Of a stretch of 64,000 nucleotides of DNA, positions 1-8,536 are shown in pieces. The stretch lies in NCBI GenBank assembly GCA_023454175.1, contig JAEXRW010000025.1, forward strand, positions 620,001 through 684,000, read 5' to 3'. Position 1 is the first letter of the stretch. Every line of letters starts with the position of its first letter. Made by a program: the position numbers and the translations under genes. Below the pieces are notes generated by a model. The model searched no databases, was not told the DNA's origin, and saw only the letters and a program-made list of their open reading frames with translations. This DNA is from Bacillota bacterium (GTDB lineage: Bacteria; Bacillota; Clostridia; Christensenellales; JAEXRW01).

Positions 1-404
1 CCGCCCGGCGTATGCCCCGGCGTATGGAGCACGCGGATATCCAGCCCCGCGCCGCTGATCACATCCCCGTCCTGGATGGTAATGGCTTCTTTTACGGGTT
101 CGAAGGGCATGAATGTGACTGCAGAGAGGTTCAGTTCCGGATCCCGGAGCATCGCCGCATCTCCGGAATGGATGTATATTTCACAGCCCGTTCGTTTCTG
201 CAATTGCGCAAGGGCGGAGATATGGTCGCAGTGCCCGTGTGTCAGCAGCACCTTGGATAACCTTTTACCGAGCCGTTCGCATTCGTCCAGGATCGGTTTG
301 GCGCTGCCGCCCGCGTCGATCAAAACGGCTTCCCCGCTGGATGGCTCGGATATCAGGTAGTTGTTCGTGGCGAATGCGCCCGCTGTTTTTCGGATGATCT
401 CCAT
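1..404 (-). CDS. MBL-fold metallo-hydrolase (glyoxalase II-like), 3' end cut by window edge
   Basis: Partial gene that runs off the left edge; about 134 N-terminal residues are visible. Translation from the ATG at 404 gives MEIIRKTAGAF..., then a THGHCDH segment, the HxHxDH zinc-binding signature of metallo-beta-lactamase-fold hydrolases, and a later HTPGHTPG segment carrying the next metal ligand. An AGGAGC Shine-Dalgarno sits 7 nt before the ATG and overlaps the end of dtd, so it is the last visible gene of the recJ-rel-dtd group. In Firmicutes a small cytoplasmic MBL hydrolase often sits here. The substrate cannot be read from the sequence; glyoxalase II activity is only a family-level guess. 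Confidence 0.88.
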   Translation of the reverse strand, partial: MEIIRKTAGAFATNNYLISEPSSGEAVLIDAGGSAKPILDECERLGKRLSKVLLTHGHCDHISALAQLQKRTGCEIYIHSGDAAMLRDPELNLSAVTFMPFEPVKEAITIQDGDVISGAGLDIRVLHTPGHTPG

Positions 405-418
405 GTACTTTGCTCCTA

Positions 419-868
419 TCAGAATAGCCGTTTGCTGTCCAAAAGGATGGTCACCGGCCCGTCGTTGATGAGCGATACTGCCATCATGGCCTGGAATTCA
501 CCCGTTTCCACCGGGATGTTTTCCATCCGCATGCGTTCGACCGCTTTGTCATACAGCTTCAATGCCTCAGCCGGGGCCATGGCTTCCGAAAAGCTGGGGC
601 GCTTCCCCTTTCTGCAGTCACCGTGCAGGGTAAATTGGGATACCAGCAGGATGCTACCGTTCACTGCCGATACCGGGAGGTTCATCTTGCCCTCGGCATC
701 TTCGAATATGCGCAGGCCCGCCACTTTCGAGCATATGTATTCGATATCTTTTTCATCGTCCCCGGCCCCTATCCCCAAAAAGACCAAAAGGCCGGACCCG
801 ATCCTGCACCTTTCCGCTCCCTCGATGCTTACCGAGGCTTCTTTCACCCTTTGTACCACTGCGCGCAA
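419..868 (-). CDS. dtd: D-aminoacyl-tRNA deacylase
   Basis: Cytoplasmic proofreading enzyme that removes D-amino acids (and glycine from tRNA-Ala in related enzymes) from charged tRNA. The 149-residue length is normal for the family. Both signatures are present: SQFTLHGDCRKGKRPSF at about residues 77-93 and the GP-containing NDGPVTILLDS near residue 135, which forms the chirality-checking pocket. The start codon is TTG, supported by a GGAG 8 nt upstream. It lies 13 bp after rel and 14 bp before the MBL hydrolase, so co-transcription is likely; rel-dtd is a common Firmicutes pairing. Confidence 0.96.
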   Translation of the reverse strand: MRAVVQRVKEASVSIEGAERCRIGSGLLVFLGIGAGDDEKDIEYICSKVAGLRIFEDAEGKMNLPVSAVNGSILLVSQFTLHGDCRKGKRPSFSEAMAPAEALKLYDKAVERMRMENIPVETGEFQAMMAVSLINDGPVTILLDSKRLF

Positions 869-881
869 TATAATTGCTCCT

Positions 882-3050
882 TTATATCTGGGAATTTACA
901 CGGTGCGCCTTGATCACGCCCTTGACGTTGCGCATCTTCTGCAGGAGCTTTTCCACCTGCCCCGCGTCGTGGATCTCCACCGTGAAGTGGATCGTGACGG
1001 TCCCGTTGTTGTTGCTCCGCGCATTCACGGCGAAAAGGTTTACGTTGTTGCTGTCCAGCACCTGTGTGAGCGCCGTGAAGACGCCCGTCTTGTCTGCAGC
1101 GGTGATCTGGATCTGCGCGTTGTAGGATGTTTTGATCTGCCCCGCCCAGGATACTTCGATGAACCTGCCGTCATCCAGTTCGATCATGGATTTGAGGTTG
1201 CTGCAGTCGGCGCGGTGGATGGATACGCCCCTGCCCCGCGTGATGTACCCGGCGATCTTGTCGCCCGGCAGCGGGTTGCAGCAGTGGGCGAAGCGCACCA
1301 GCAGGTCCTGCTCCCCTTTCACGATCACACCCTGGGACGCGGTAGCCGCCTTTTCCTCCTTGCTGGCCCTGGCCTCGCTCTCCTTTTCCGCCTTGATCTC
1401 CGCCTTGACTGTCTTGCGGTATTCCTCCGACAGGCGGTTGATCACCTGCCCGGTCGTGAAGCCGCCGTAGCCGATGGCCGCAAACATATCGTCCAGCGAG
1501 TTGATCGTAAATCGCTTGAACACCTTCTCCGTGAATTCCGGTTTCAAAAGGGTCGCGATATCGTAGCCCTGGCGTTTGGCTTCCTTTTCCAGCATGTCGC
1601 GGCCTTTCAGGATATTTTCCTCGCGGTGCTCCTTTTTGAACCAGGAGCGTATCTTGCTTTTTGCCTGCTGGCTTTTCACGAGGTTCAGCCAGTCCCTGCT
1701 GGGTCCGCGGGAGGCCGAGGACGTGAGGATCTCTACGATATCCCCCGTCTGCAGCTTGTAGTGGAGCGGCACCATCTTTCCGCTCACCTTGGCGCCGATG
1801 CATTTGTTGCCCACCTCGCTGTGGATGTGGTAGGCAAAGTCCAGCGGCGTGGAGCCTTTCACCAGATCGATGACGTCCCCCTTGGGTGTGAATACGAAAA
1901 CTTCATCCGAGAAGACGTCTATTTTCAGCGTCTGCATGAATTCAGACGGGTCCTTCATCTCGTTCTGCCATTCCAGCAGCTGGCGCAGCCACGTCAATTT
2001 GGAGTCCAGATCGCTGCTGTCCTCCCGGCCTTCCTTGTACTTCCAGTGCGCTGCGATGCCGTATTCCGCCGTCTTGTGCATCTCGTGGGTGCGGATCTGC
2101 ACTTCAAACGGCACGCCCCCGCCGCCGATCAGCGTGGTATGCAGGGACTGGTACATGTTCAGTTTCGGGACGGCGATGAAATCCTTGAACCGTCCCGGGA
2201 TGGGTTTCCAGAGCGTATGCACGATTCCCAGCACGCCGTAGCAGTCTTTTACCGAGTCTACGATTACGCGCATGGCGATCACGTCGTAGATCTCTTCAAA
2301 GCTCTTGCCCTGCTCGTGCATCTTTTTGTAGATGCTGTACAGGTGCTTCGGACGGCCCTCCATGTCCGCGGGTATGGCCGCTTCAGTGAGCTTTTCCCGC
2401 AGCGTCTGCATGACGGCCTGGAGCGACCCGTCCCGCTGTTCTTTCGTTTTGTTCAGGATGTCGATCAGTTCCTGGTATCCCTGCGGGTCAATGTATTTGA
2501 TGGAGAGGTCTTCGAGTTCCGCTTTGATGCGGAAGATACCGAGCCTGTGCGCCAGCGGTGCGTAGATTTCCAGTGTTTCCGTGGAGATCTCTTTCCGCTT
2601 TTTGTCTTCGAAATACTCCAGTGTCCGCATATTGTGGAGGCGGTCCGCCAGCTTGATCAGGATCACGCGGATATCCTTGGCCATGGCCAGGAACATTTTT
2701 CGCAGGCTCTCGGCCTGCTGTTCTTCCTTGGTCTTGAATTCAAACCGGCCCAGTTTGGTCACGCCGTCCACCAGGGCCGCCGCTTCTGCGCCGAATTCGG
2801 CTTTTATTGTGGCCAGGGTCACGGACGTATCTTCGATCACATCATGGAGGAGCGCGGCTGTCACGGTGTCCATGTCCAGGCCCAGGTCCATTAAAATACA
2901 GGCCACTTCATAGGGGTGCACGAAAAAGGGTTCGCCCGAATGCCGGGTCTGTCCCTTGTGCGCCTCTTTCGAAAAATCGATCGCCTTGCTCAGGAGTTCG
3001 ACCTGTTCCTTTTTATAGGTTTCCTTCGCTCTTTCCAAAAGCCCGTTCAC
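882..3050 (-). CDS. rel: Bifunctional (p)ppGpp synthetase/hydrolase (Rel/SpoT family)
   Basis: Makes and degrades the stringent-response alarmone. Domains in order: an HD hydrolase domain (HSGEPFFVHP, then ALLHDVIEDT), a nucleotidyltransferase synthetase domain with YQSLHTT and EVQIRTHEMH, a TGS domain (VFTPKGDVIDL...) and a C-terminal ACT domain. The synthetase loop reads RFKD, the RxKD form typical of bifunctional enzymes. I place the start at GTG 3050 (722 residues) because AAAGGAGG lies 7 nt upstream. An in-frame ATG at 3068 would put that Shine-Dalgarno inside the coding region as MKGGGN. The gene begins 21 bp after the recJ stop and is probably co-transcribed with it. Confidence 0.96.
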   Translation of the reverse strand: MNGLLERAKETYKKEQVELLSKAIDFSKEAHKGQTRHSGEPFFVHPYEVACILMDLGLDMDTVTAALLHDVIEDTSVTLATIKAEFGAEAAALVDGVTKLGRFEFKTKEEQQAESLRKMFLAMAKDIRVILIKLADRLHNMRTLEYFEDKKRKEISTETLEIYAPLAHRLGIFRIKAELEDLSIKYIDPQGYQELIDILNKTKEQRDGSLQAVMQTLREKLTEAAIPADMEGRPKHLYSIYKKMHEQGKSFEEIYDVIAMRVIVDSVKDCYGVLGIVHTLWKPIPGRFKDFIAVPKLNMYQSLHTTLIGGGGVPFEVQIRTHEMHKTAEYGIAAHWKYKEGREDSSDLDSKLTWLRQLLEWQNEMKDPSEFMQTLKIDVFSDEVFVFTPKGDVIDLVKGSTPLDFAYHIHSEVGNKCIGAKVSGKMVPLHYKLQTGDIVEILTSSASRGPSRDWLNLVKSQQAKSKIRSWFKKEHREENILKGRDMLEKEAKRQGYDIATLLKPEFTEKVFKRFTINSLDDMFAAIGYGGFTTGQVINRLSEEYRKTVKAEIKAEKESEARASKEEKAATASQGVIVKGEQDLLVRFAHCCNPLPGDKIAGYITRGRGVSIHRADCSNLKSMIELDDGRFIEVSWAGQIKTSYNAQIQITAADKTGVFTALTQVLDSNNVNLFAVNARSNNNGTVTIHFTVEIHDAGQVEKLLQKMRNVKGVIKAHRVNSQI

Positions 3051-3057
3051 GTTGCCG

Positions 3058-3065
3058 CCTCCTTT
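3058..3065 (-). promoter_or_regulatory. Shine-Dalgarno that fixes the rel start at GTG 3050
   Basis: AAAGGAGG on the minus strand, 7 nt before GTG 3050. The upstream in-frame ATG at 3068 precedes this site, has no good ribosome binding site of its own, and would make the site coding. Confidence 0.75.
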
Positions 3066-3071
3066 CATATG

Positions 3072-5579
3072 TTAATCGGCACTATACCGTCTCATCTTCA
3101 GGATATTTTCTTCCGCTCTTTCCAGTGCGGAAAATATCTTGCTTTCCAATAAATCTCTTCTGCGCCTGACCGGCAGAGATTTGAGGGTAACGCCGTCGTT
3201 CTCATGGATTTCCATCAGTTCAAGCTCGGAAAACAGCTTCAGTGCGATCCGCAGCTGCATTTCATCCATTGCCAGCTGCTCTTCATTTTTCAGCCGTTCG
3301 AGCAATGCTGCGTATGATCTGTATACTTTCGTCTTTCCGGTTTCCTTTTTTAAAAGGTTATGGCACTGTAGTAAAGTCTCCCGGGAAAGGCGGAGTTTTG
3401 CTGCCTGTTCGCCCATTGAACCGATATCTGCAGCCTCTGTGCAGATCCATATACGCGCATCAGGCGCCGACTTTGCCAGCCTGTCGATAAACCCCATCCC
3501 GAAGCAGCCGTCGTACAGCAGGATATCGGTAAACCCTGTCCGGTCCGGTATGTTGCACGGTGCCAGCCACACCGTATTGTACGGGCAGGCGTTCGGCTCC
3601 AGCCTGCAGAAGGCATAATCAGTTGCTTCGGTCAGGTTCAGTCCTTGTATCAACTGGATCAGCGTTTCCGAACCCTTTTGCGTGGAGGCAATAATCAGCG
3701 TTCCCATGATGCCTGATTTGAGTTTCTTCTCGATAAACGCGTCAGCCTGGGCCCTGCCGAGCCCCTGCACGGCCCTCCCGGCTGCTCCTGAACTATCGGT
3801 ATCTGCATTATATATCAATTGGGCGATCAATGCATCCTGATATTGCGCCGGCGCCGCAGGAGAAACCCGAAGGTCTGCCGCGCTGATGCGGGGCTTGTAG
3901 GACTGGATGATGCACCGGGTTTTCCTTCCGTTCCAATCTTCAGCCGAAGGTGAAATGACCATATCGTATTTTGAAAAGCTTTTCAGCCGTGTACATTCTG
4001 CAGCGCCGCGCCACAGGATCCCTTCCATAGAAACAGTTTTTTGGACGATGGTTGCTTTCAGATGGTCACCGGCCTTTCCAAATATGCCGGGGTTCCGGAT
4101 CTCTGCATCCTGCAGTAAAAATACCGGGCTTTCGTTCCCCTCCCCGAAAGGCTGCAGCCTCTCCATTGCGTCGACCAGCTTTGTATCGATCTGGCTGAGA
4201 TGGATGGGCAGGTCATATACATGCCTTGGGATGAAGATGGACTCATCATAGTTAGACAGGAGTGCTTTGTAGCCTTCGATGAAGCGTGGGACGTTCTCGG
4301 TGGGCAGGGTCAGGCCGCCGGCCATTTCATGCCCGCCAAACCGCGTGAAAAGGTCCGAGAAGCGTTCCAGCGTCTCAAACATGTTCACGCCCGGTATGCT
4401 TCTGCCCGAGCCTGTGCAGGTGCCGTTGTCCTGGCACAGCAATATTGCTGGCCGGTGGTATTTTTCCACCAGTATGGCCGCGACGATCCCCACCACGCCC
4501 TGGTTCCAGCCTACGCCGCACAGGATGAGCGCCCTGTCTTTCACCATGTCGCACGCAGATGCCATTTGGATAGCCTGTGTGAGTATGGCTGTGACTTCCG
4601 CCTGCCTGCGTTTGTTTTCGCCGTCCAGGTATATGGCGGTTTCTTCGCAAACCACCAGATTATCCGCTATCAGCAGTTCCAGCGCTTTGATGGGGTCGCC
4701 CATGCGTCCGCACGCGTTGATCCGCGGCGCCACGGCAAAGGAGATGTGCCATGCGTCCGCGGTTCGGGGGTCTGCTCCCGCCACGCCCAGCAATGCGTTT
4801 AGTCCCATATTGCCGCCTTCCCGGATTTTTTGTATCCCCCTGCCTGCGATGACCCTGTTCTCCCCCAGAAGTGGGACGATGTCTGCGATGGTGCCCACCG
4901 CCGCCAGGTCTAGGTAATCATTCAGGGCGTCTGCGCCCGACAATGCCTGGACGAGTTTTAATGCGATCCCGGCGCCCGATAGCTCTTTGAAAGGATAATC
5001 GTCACCCGGTTGTTTGGGGTTTATGACCGCGTGGCATTGCGGGATCTCCTTCAGGCATTGGTGGTGGTCCGTGATGATGACGTCTATCCCCAGCGAACAG
5101 GCATGCGCCGCTTCCTTAATGGCCGTGACGCCGCAGTCCACCGTCACCAGCAGCCTGCAACCGCTTTTTGCGATGCTCTCCATCGCCTGCATGTTGAGGC
5201 CGTATCCCTCGTCAAACCTTTTGGGGATATAATGGTCTACGTCAGCGCCCAGTTTTTTGAAGTGGCGAATGAGCATGGCGGCGGCGGTCAGCCCGTCGCA
5301 GTCATAGTCGCCGTATACCATGATACGTTCGTTTTTATCCAGGGCATCGCAGATGCGCGCCACGGCCTTGTCCATGTTTTTGAATAGAAATGGATCGTGC
5401 AGGGCTTTCAGATCGCACGCCAGGAATTCCCCCGCCGCGGCAGCCGTTTGGATGCCCCTGCTGTACAGTACGCGGCAAAGAAGCTCCGGCAGTCCGGTCT
5501 GCCGCGCTATTTCCCCGATTTCTTCTTTTGGAAAGGCGGCGCCAGTTTCCTCTTGCGCCGCCTGAATATAACGTATCAT
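3072..5579 (-). CDS. recJ: Single-stranded-DNA-specific exonuclease RecJ
   Basis: 5'-3' single-strand exonuclease of the DHH superfamily, acting in recombinational repair and mismatch processing. Visible motifs: DYDCDGLTAAAML (motif I, about residue 93), VTVDCGVTA, TDHHQ (the DHH triad) and a DHHA1 region with GVGWNQGVVGIVA followed by GRSIPGVNMFETLERF and FGGHEMAGG. At 835 residues it has the long C-terminal extension found in Firmicutes RecJ proteins, which is poorly conserved. It starts 12 nt after a strong terminator for secF, so it may need its own promoter or read-through. The Shine-Dalgarno (AGGGGG) touches that terminator's U-tract region. Confidence 0.95.
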   Translation of the reverse strand: MIRYIQAAQEETGAAFPKEEIGEIARQTGLPELLCRVLYSRGIQTAAAAGEFLACDLKALHDPFLFKNMDKAVARICDALDKNERIMVYGDYDCDGLTAAAMLIRHFKKLGADVDHYIPKRFDEGYGLNMQAMESIAKSGCRLLVTVDCGVTAIKEAAHACSLGIDVIITDHHQCLKEIPQCHAVINPKQPGDDYPFKELSGAGIALKLVQALSGADALNDYLDLAAVGTIADIVPLLGENRVIAGRGIQKIREGGNMGLNALLGVAGADPRTADAWHISFAVAPRINACGRMGDPIKALELLIADNLVVCEETAIYLDGENKRRQAEVTAILTQAIQMASACDMVKDRALILCGVGWNQGVVGIVAAILVEKYHRPAILLCQDNGTCTGSGRSIPGVNMFETLERFSDLFTRFGGHEMAGGLTLPTENVPRFIEGYKALLSNYDESIFIPRHVYDLPIHLSQIDTKLVDAMERLQPFGEGNESPVFLLQDAEIRNPGIFGKAGDHLKATIVQKTVSMEGILWRGAAECTRLKSFSKYDMVISPSAEDWNGRKTRCIIQSYKPRISAADLRVSPAAPAQYQDALIAQLIYNADTDSSGAAGRAVQGLGRAQADAFIEKKLKSGIMGTLIIASTQKGSETLIQLIQGLNLTEATDYAFCRLEPNACPYNTVWLAPCNIPDRTGFTDILLYDGCFGMGFIDRLAKSAPDARIWICTEAADIGSMGEQAAKLRLSRETLLQCHNLLKKETGKTKVYRSYAALLERLKNEEQLAMDEMQLRIALKLFSELELMEIHENDGVTLKSLPVRRRRDLLESKIFSALERAEENILKMRRYSAD

Positions 5580-5590
5580 GGAGCCCCCTG

Positions 5591-5625
5591 ATTAAAAAGC
5601 CCTCTATCGCAAAGCGGTAGAGGGC
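5591..5625 (-). terminator. Intrinsic terminator of secDF
   Basis: On the minus strand a 12-bp stem (arms 5614-5625 and 5599-5610, one G-U pair) with an AAA/TTT triloop is followed by five T residues (5594-5598) and AAT. It lies 9 bp after the secF stop and immediately before the recJ ribosome binding site. Confidence 0.9.
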
Positions 5626-5633
5626 ATCTCGTC

Positions 5634-6647
5634 TTATGCTTTCTTCGGTTTTGCGTTACTGTGGGTTTTGATGATCCCTTTTTTGAAATCGACGCTGTCC
5701 TTCCACCAGGCCCATATGGGAGCCGCCACGAAGATGGAGGAATAGGTGCCGCTCGCGATACCGACCAGCAGCGGCAGTGCAAATTCCTTGATGGAGTCCA
5801 CGCCGAATACATACAGCGCTACGGTGGTCAGAAGTACCGTCATGGAAGCGTTGATGGACCGTACGAGGGTCTGTTTGATGCTCAGGTCCGTCAGCTGGAA
5901 CCGGTTCAGGACCCTGGGGTAATACTTGGGTTCGTTCTCCCGGATCCGGTCAAACACCACGATCGTATCGTTGATCGAATACCCTAGGATGGTCAGGATG
6001 GCCGCAATATAGGAGCTGTTTACCTGTATGCGGAAAATGGCGACCACAGCGGTCATGACCAGGATATCGTGGACCAGCGCGATGACGGCAGCCACGCCCG
6101 CGATGTATTTGAAACGGATCGCGACGTAGATCAGTATCAAAACGGAAGCGATCAGGATCGACCACATGGTGTTCCGGATCAGTTCCGCGCTTGCCACGCC
6201 GCCCACCCTTTGGGAGTTCATCAGTTTCGCATCAGGGTATTTCACCTGCAGGCCTTTCACGATGTTTTCACGCGTCGTGGCTTGTTCCTCCGAAGTGCCT
6301 TTTTCCTGCATGCGGATGATCACCTGGTTGGCTCCCGTGGAGGACTCGCTTTTGACCACGGGCGCATCGGCAAAGCCGTTTTGGGCCAGTACATCCCGCA
6401 CATCATTCACCTCGTACGCTTTTCCCATATCCACCGTCATCAGCGTGCCGCCCGTATAGTCGATGCCCAGGTTCAAGCCCGATAGGATGAAGAAAATCAG
6501 GCCGACCACGATGACCACGCTGACAGCGCCCAGGTACCAAGCGAGGTGCTTGGTGACGTGGAAGGTATTCCTCAAGTCGGCCGAGACCGGCACATCGTTT
6601 TTGATATCTTTATTATCCTTTGCCTTCATGCTGTTCTTGTTATCCAT
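5634..6647 (-). CDS. secF: Protein translocase subunit SecF
   Basis: RND-family membrane protein that works with SecD to drive late steps of Sec-dependent export with the proton-motive force. The N-terminal helix is at about residues 35-55, followed by GLNLGIDYTGGTLM (the SecF D-G-G signature), a periplasmic-type P1 domain, and a five-helix bundle with VLILIYVAIRFKY and LGYSINDTIVVFDRIREN. About 337 residues. I chose ATG 6647 because GAGGTG lies 6 nt upstream; a GTG at 6656 lacks such a site. The ATG overlaps the secD stop by 8 nt (ATGGATAA), so translation is probably coupled. Confidence 0.95.
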   Translation of the reverse strand: MDNKNSMKAKDNKDIKNDVPVSADLRNTFHVTKHLAWYLGAVSVVIVVGLIFFILSGLNLGIDYTGGTLMTVDMGKAYEVNDVRDVLAQNGFADAPVVKSESSTGANQVIIRMQEKGTSEEQATTRENIVKGLQVKYPDAKLMNSQRVGGVASAELIRNTMWSILIASVLILIYVAIRFKYIAGVAAVIALVHDILVMTAVVAIFRIQVNSSYIAAILTILGYSINDTIVVFDRIRENEPKYYPRVLNRFQLTDLSIKQTLVRSINASMTVLLTTVALYVFGVDSIKEFALPLLVGIASGTYSSIFVAAPIWAWWKDSVDFKKGIIKTHSNAKPKKA

Positions 6648-7941
6648 TTTTCTCACCTCTGATCCAAAGGTAAAGTTGCGGATGCTTTATATCCAGGTTC
6701 ATGATCATCTTCAGCAGTCCGCGTGTCACCGTGATGGCCGTGAACATTGATACGATAATGCCGATCATCAGCGTCAGGCCAAATCCTTTGATCGGGCCTG
6801 TCCCGAAGATGGCCAGTACGAGTGCGGCGATGACCGTGGTGATGTTGGAGTCCAGGATGCATTTAAAAGCCCGCTTGAATCCCGCATCCACCGATGCTTT
6901 CAGGGATTTACCGGACCTGTACTCGTCCTTGAAACGTTCGAAGATGATGATGTTGGCGTCCACTGCCATGCCAATGCTCAGGATGATGCCTGCAAAACCG
7001 GGCAGCGTCAGCTGGATTCCGGGTATGGTGGCCAGCAGTATGATCATGATGATCACATATACCGAAAGCGCCATGCAGGCTACGAACCCCGGCAGTTTGT
7101 AGAAGAAGAGCATGAACAGCAGCACCGCGCATACGCCGATGATGCCGGCCAGCAGGCTCGTATTCAATGCGTCATATCCGAGTGTCGCGCTGATGGAACT
7201 CATTTCGTTTTCCACCAAAGCGATAGGGAGCGCGCCGCTCGTGATCTGTGTAGCCAATTCCCTCGCGCTTTCCAGCGTGAACCCGCCTTCGATCACACCG
7301 TTTCCGTCAACGATGGGGCTCTTTACACTGGCCTGGGATACGATGGCCTCGTCCACATAGATGGTTATTTGCTTTCCTGTTCCGGCCAGCGCTGTCGTAG
7401 CGTCGCCGAACGCTTTCTTTCCGCTGTCGTTCAGCGAAAATGCGACTTTGTATTGGCCTTCTTCCAATACGGGAACGGCCTTGGCGATGTCTTTGCCTTC
7501 AATGATCGCCTTGTCATCGGGGCCTTTGATCACCAGTTGTGCCGGTTTGAGCAGGAAGCGTATCATGTCTTCCGCGCTCTGCCCGCCCTGCGCCTTCGCG
7601 CCTTTGTTGATCGGGACTTCGATGCGGATCTGGTCGCCTCCCTGCCGTACGATGGTGGCCTCCGTGTAGCCTTCCGCGTCCAGCCTGTTCCGGAAGACTT
7701 TTATGGCTCCTTCCATCTGCTGGTCAAAGGTGTACTGGTCTACGTTGGAGTGGTCCGGCGCCTGGAATACGGCGTTTACGCCGCCGGTCAGGTCGAGACC
7801 CTGCTTGATCGCTTTTGTAAAACTGACGTCATATATGCCTACCTGCGGTTGGGCCAGGATCACATATCCAAAAAAGGCTATGATCAAAACCACCACGATC
7901 AGCCCGATAAGACTGCCAATTTTATGGCCGCCTGATTTCAT
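6640..7941 (-). CDS. secD: Protein translocase subunit SecD
   Basis: Partner of SecF in the Sec translocon; inner-membrane RND protein with an N-terminal helix (about residues 8-29), a large extracytoplasmic P1 domain beginning after IKQGLDLTGGVNAVFQ, and a C-terminal five-helix bundle containing LPGFAGIILSIGMAVDANIIIFERFKDE, the conserved SecD D-A-N-I-I-I-F-E-R motif. 433 residues is at the short end and typical of Firmicutes separate SecD. It is preceded by a strong sigma-A promoter and AAGGGGGT ribosome binding site, and overlaps secF. Confidence 0.96.
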   Translation of the reverse strand: MKSGGHKIGSLIGLIVVVLIIAFFGYVILAQPQVGIYDVSFTKAIKQGLDLTGGVNAVFQAPDHSNVDQYTFDQQMEGAIKVFRNRLDAEGYTEATIVRQGGDQIRIEVPINKGAKAQGGQSAEDMIRFLLKPAQLVIKGPDDKAIIEGKDIAKAVPVLEEGQYKVAFSLNDSGKKAFGDATTALAGTGKQITIYVDEAIVSQASVKSPIVDGNGVIEGGFTLESARELATQITSGALPIALVENEMSSISATLGYDALNTSLLAGIIGVCAVLLFMLFFYKLPGFVACMALSVYVIIMIILLATIPGIQLTLPGFAGIILSIGMAVDANIIIFERFKDEYRSGKSLKASVDAGFKRAFKCILDSNITTVIAALVLAIFGTGPIKGFGLTLMIGIIVSMFTAITVTRGLLKMIMNLDIKHPQLYLWIRGEKNG

Positions 7942-7976
7942 ACGGCTACCCCCTTGGTCAAAACATTAACTATTAG

Positions 7977-8005
7977 ATTATAAGGCTCGTCATGTTATAA
8001 GTCAA
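7977..8005 (-). promoter_or_regulatory. Sigma-A promoter of secDF
   Basis: Minus strand -35 TTGACT (8000-8005), 17-nt spacer, -10 TATAAT (7977-7982), about 36 bp before the secD ATG. Confidence 0.8.
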
Positions 8006-8023
8006 CAATGCGAATGATGTCAT

Positions 8024-8536
8024 TTACGCATTGAAATCCCGTGCAAGTTCACTATATTCCCTGGCATTTGCAAGCAATCCGTCCTGCTCGGTTTCTGTAA
8101 GCTCGCGCAATATTTTGTAAGGATTGCCGACGGCCAGGCTTTTTTCCGCTACCGTTCTTCCGGGGGGGACCAGCGTTCCCGCGCCGATCATGCTGCCCCG
8201 GCCGATCCGTGTATCATCCAGCAGGATGGCGCCCATGCCAATGAGCGAGCCGTCGCCTACGCTGCATCCGTGCAGGATGGCGCCATGGCCTATGGTCACA
8301 TTTTGGCCGATGACGATCGTGCCTTTTTTGGATTTGCTCCCGCCGTGCAAAACGGCGTTGTCCTGGATGTTGGTTCCTTTGCCGATCTCGATGCGGCAGG
8401 TGTCCCCGCGCAGGACGGCTCCCGGCCAGACGCTTACCCCATCGTTTAGGATCACTTCCCCGATGATGACGGCGGTTTCATGGATGTAGCACCCTTTTCC
8501 GGTCACGGGTTTTATTCCTTTGTATTCTTGTATCAT
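8024..8536 (-). CDS. Gamma-carbonic-anhydrase-like hexapeptide-repeat protein
   Basis: Left-handed beta-helix protein of the gamma-carbonic anhydrase/PaaY/YrdA type. The chain is built of hexapeptide repeats (VWPGAVLRGD, NIQDNAVLHG, VTIGHGAILHG, LIGMGAILLDD, MIGAGTLVPPG). The histidine in NAVLHG and the HGAILHG pair match the three zinc-ligand positions of the family. About 170 residues from ATG 8536, which has AAAGGAGG upstream and overlaps the maturase stop as ATGA. Metal binding is likely; carbonic anhydrase activity is unproven for most such proteins. Its translational coupling to the SCIFF maturase is notable but may be incidental. Confidence 0.85.
   Translation of the reverse strand: MIQEYKGIKPVTGKGCYIHETAVIIGEVILNDGVSVWPGAVLRGDTCRIEIGKGTNIQDNAVLHGGSKSKKGTIVIGQNVTIGHGAILHGCSVGDGSLIGMGAILLDDTRIGRGSMIGAGTLVPPGRTVAEKSLAVGNPYKILRELTETEQDGLLANAREYSELARDFNA

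Noticed and set aside
432..2894. 820-codon open frame on the plus strand
   Set aside because: Fully antisense to dtd and rel, both with clear family motifs; it results from GC-rich codon use. Product is His/Val/Leu/Phe-rich and unlike any known protein.
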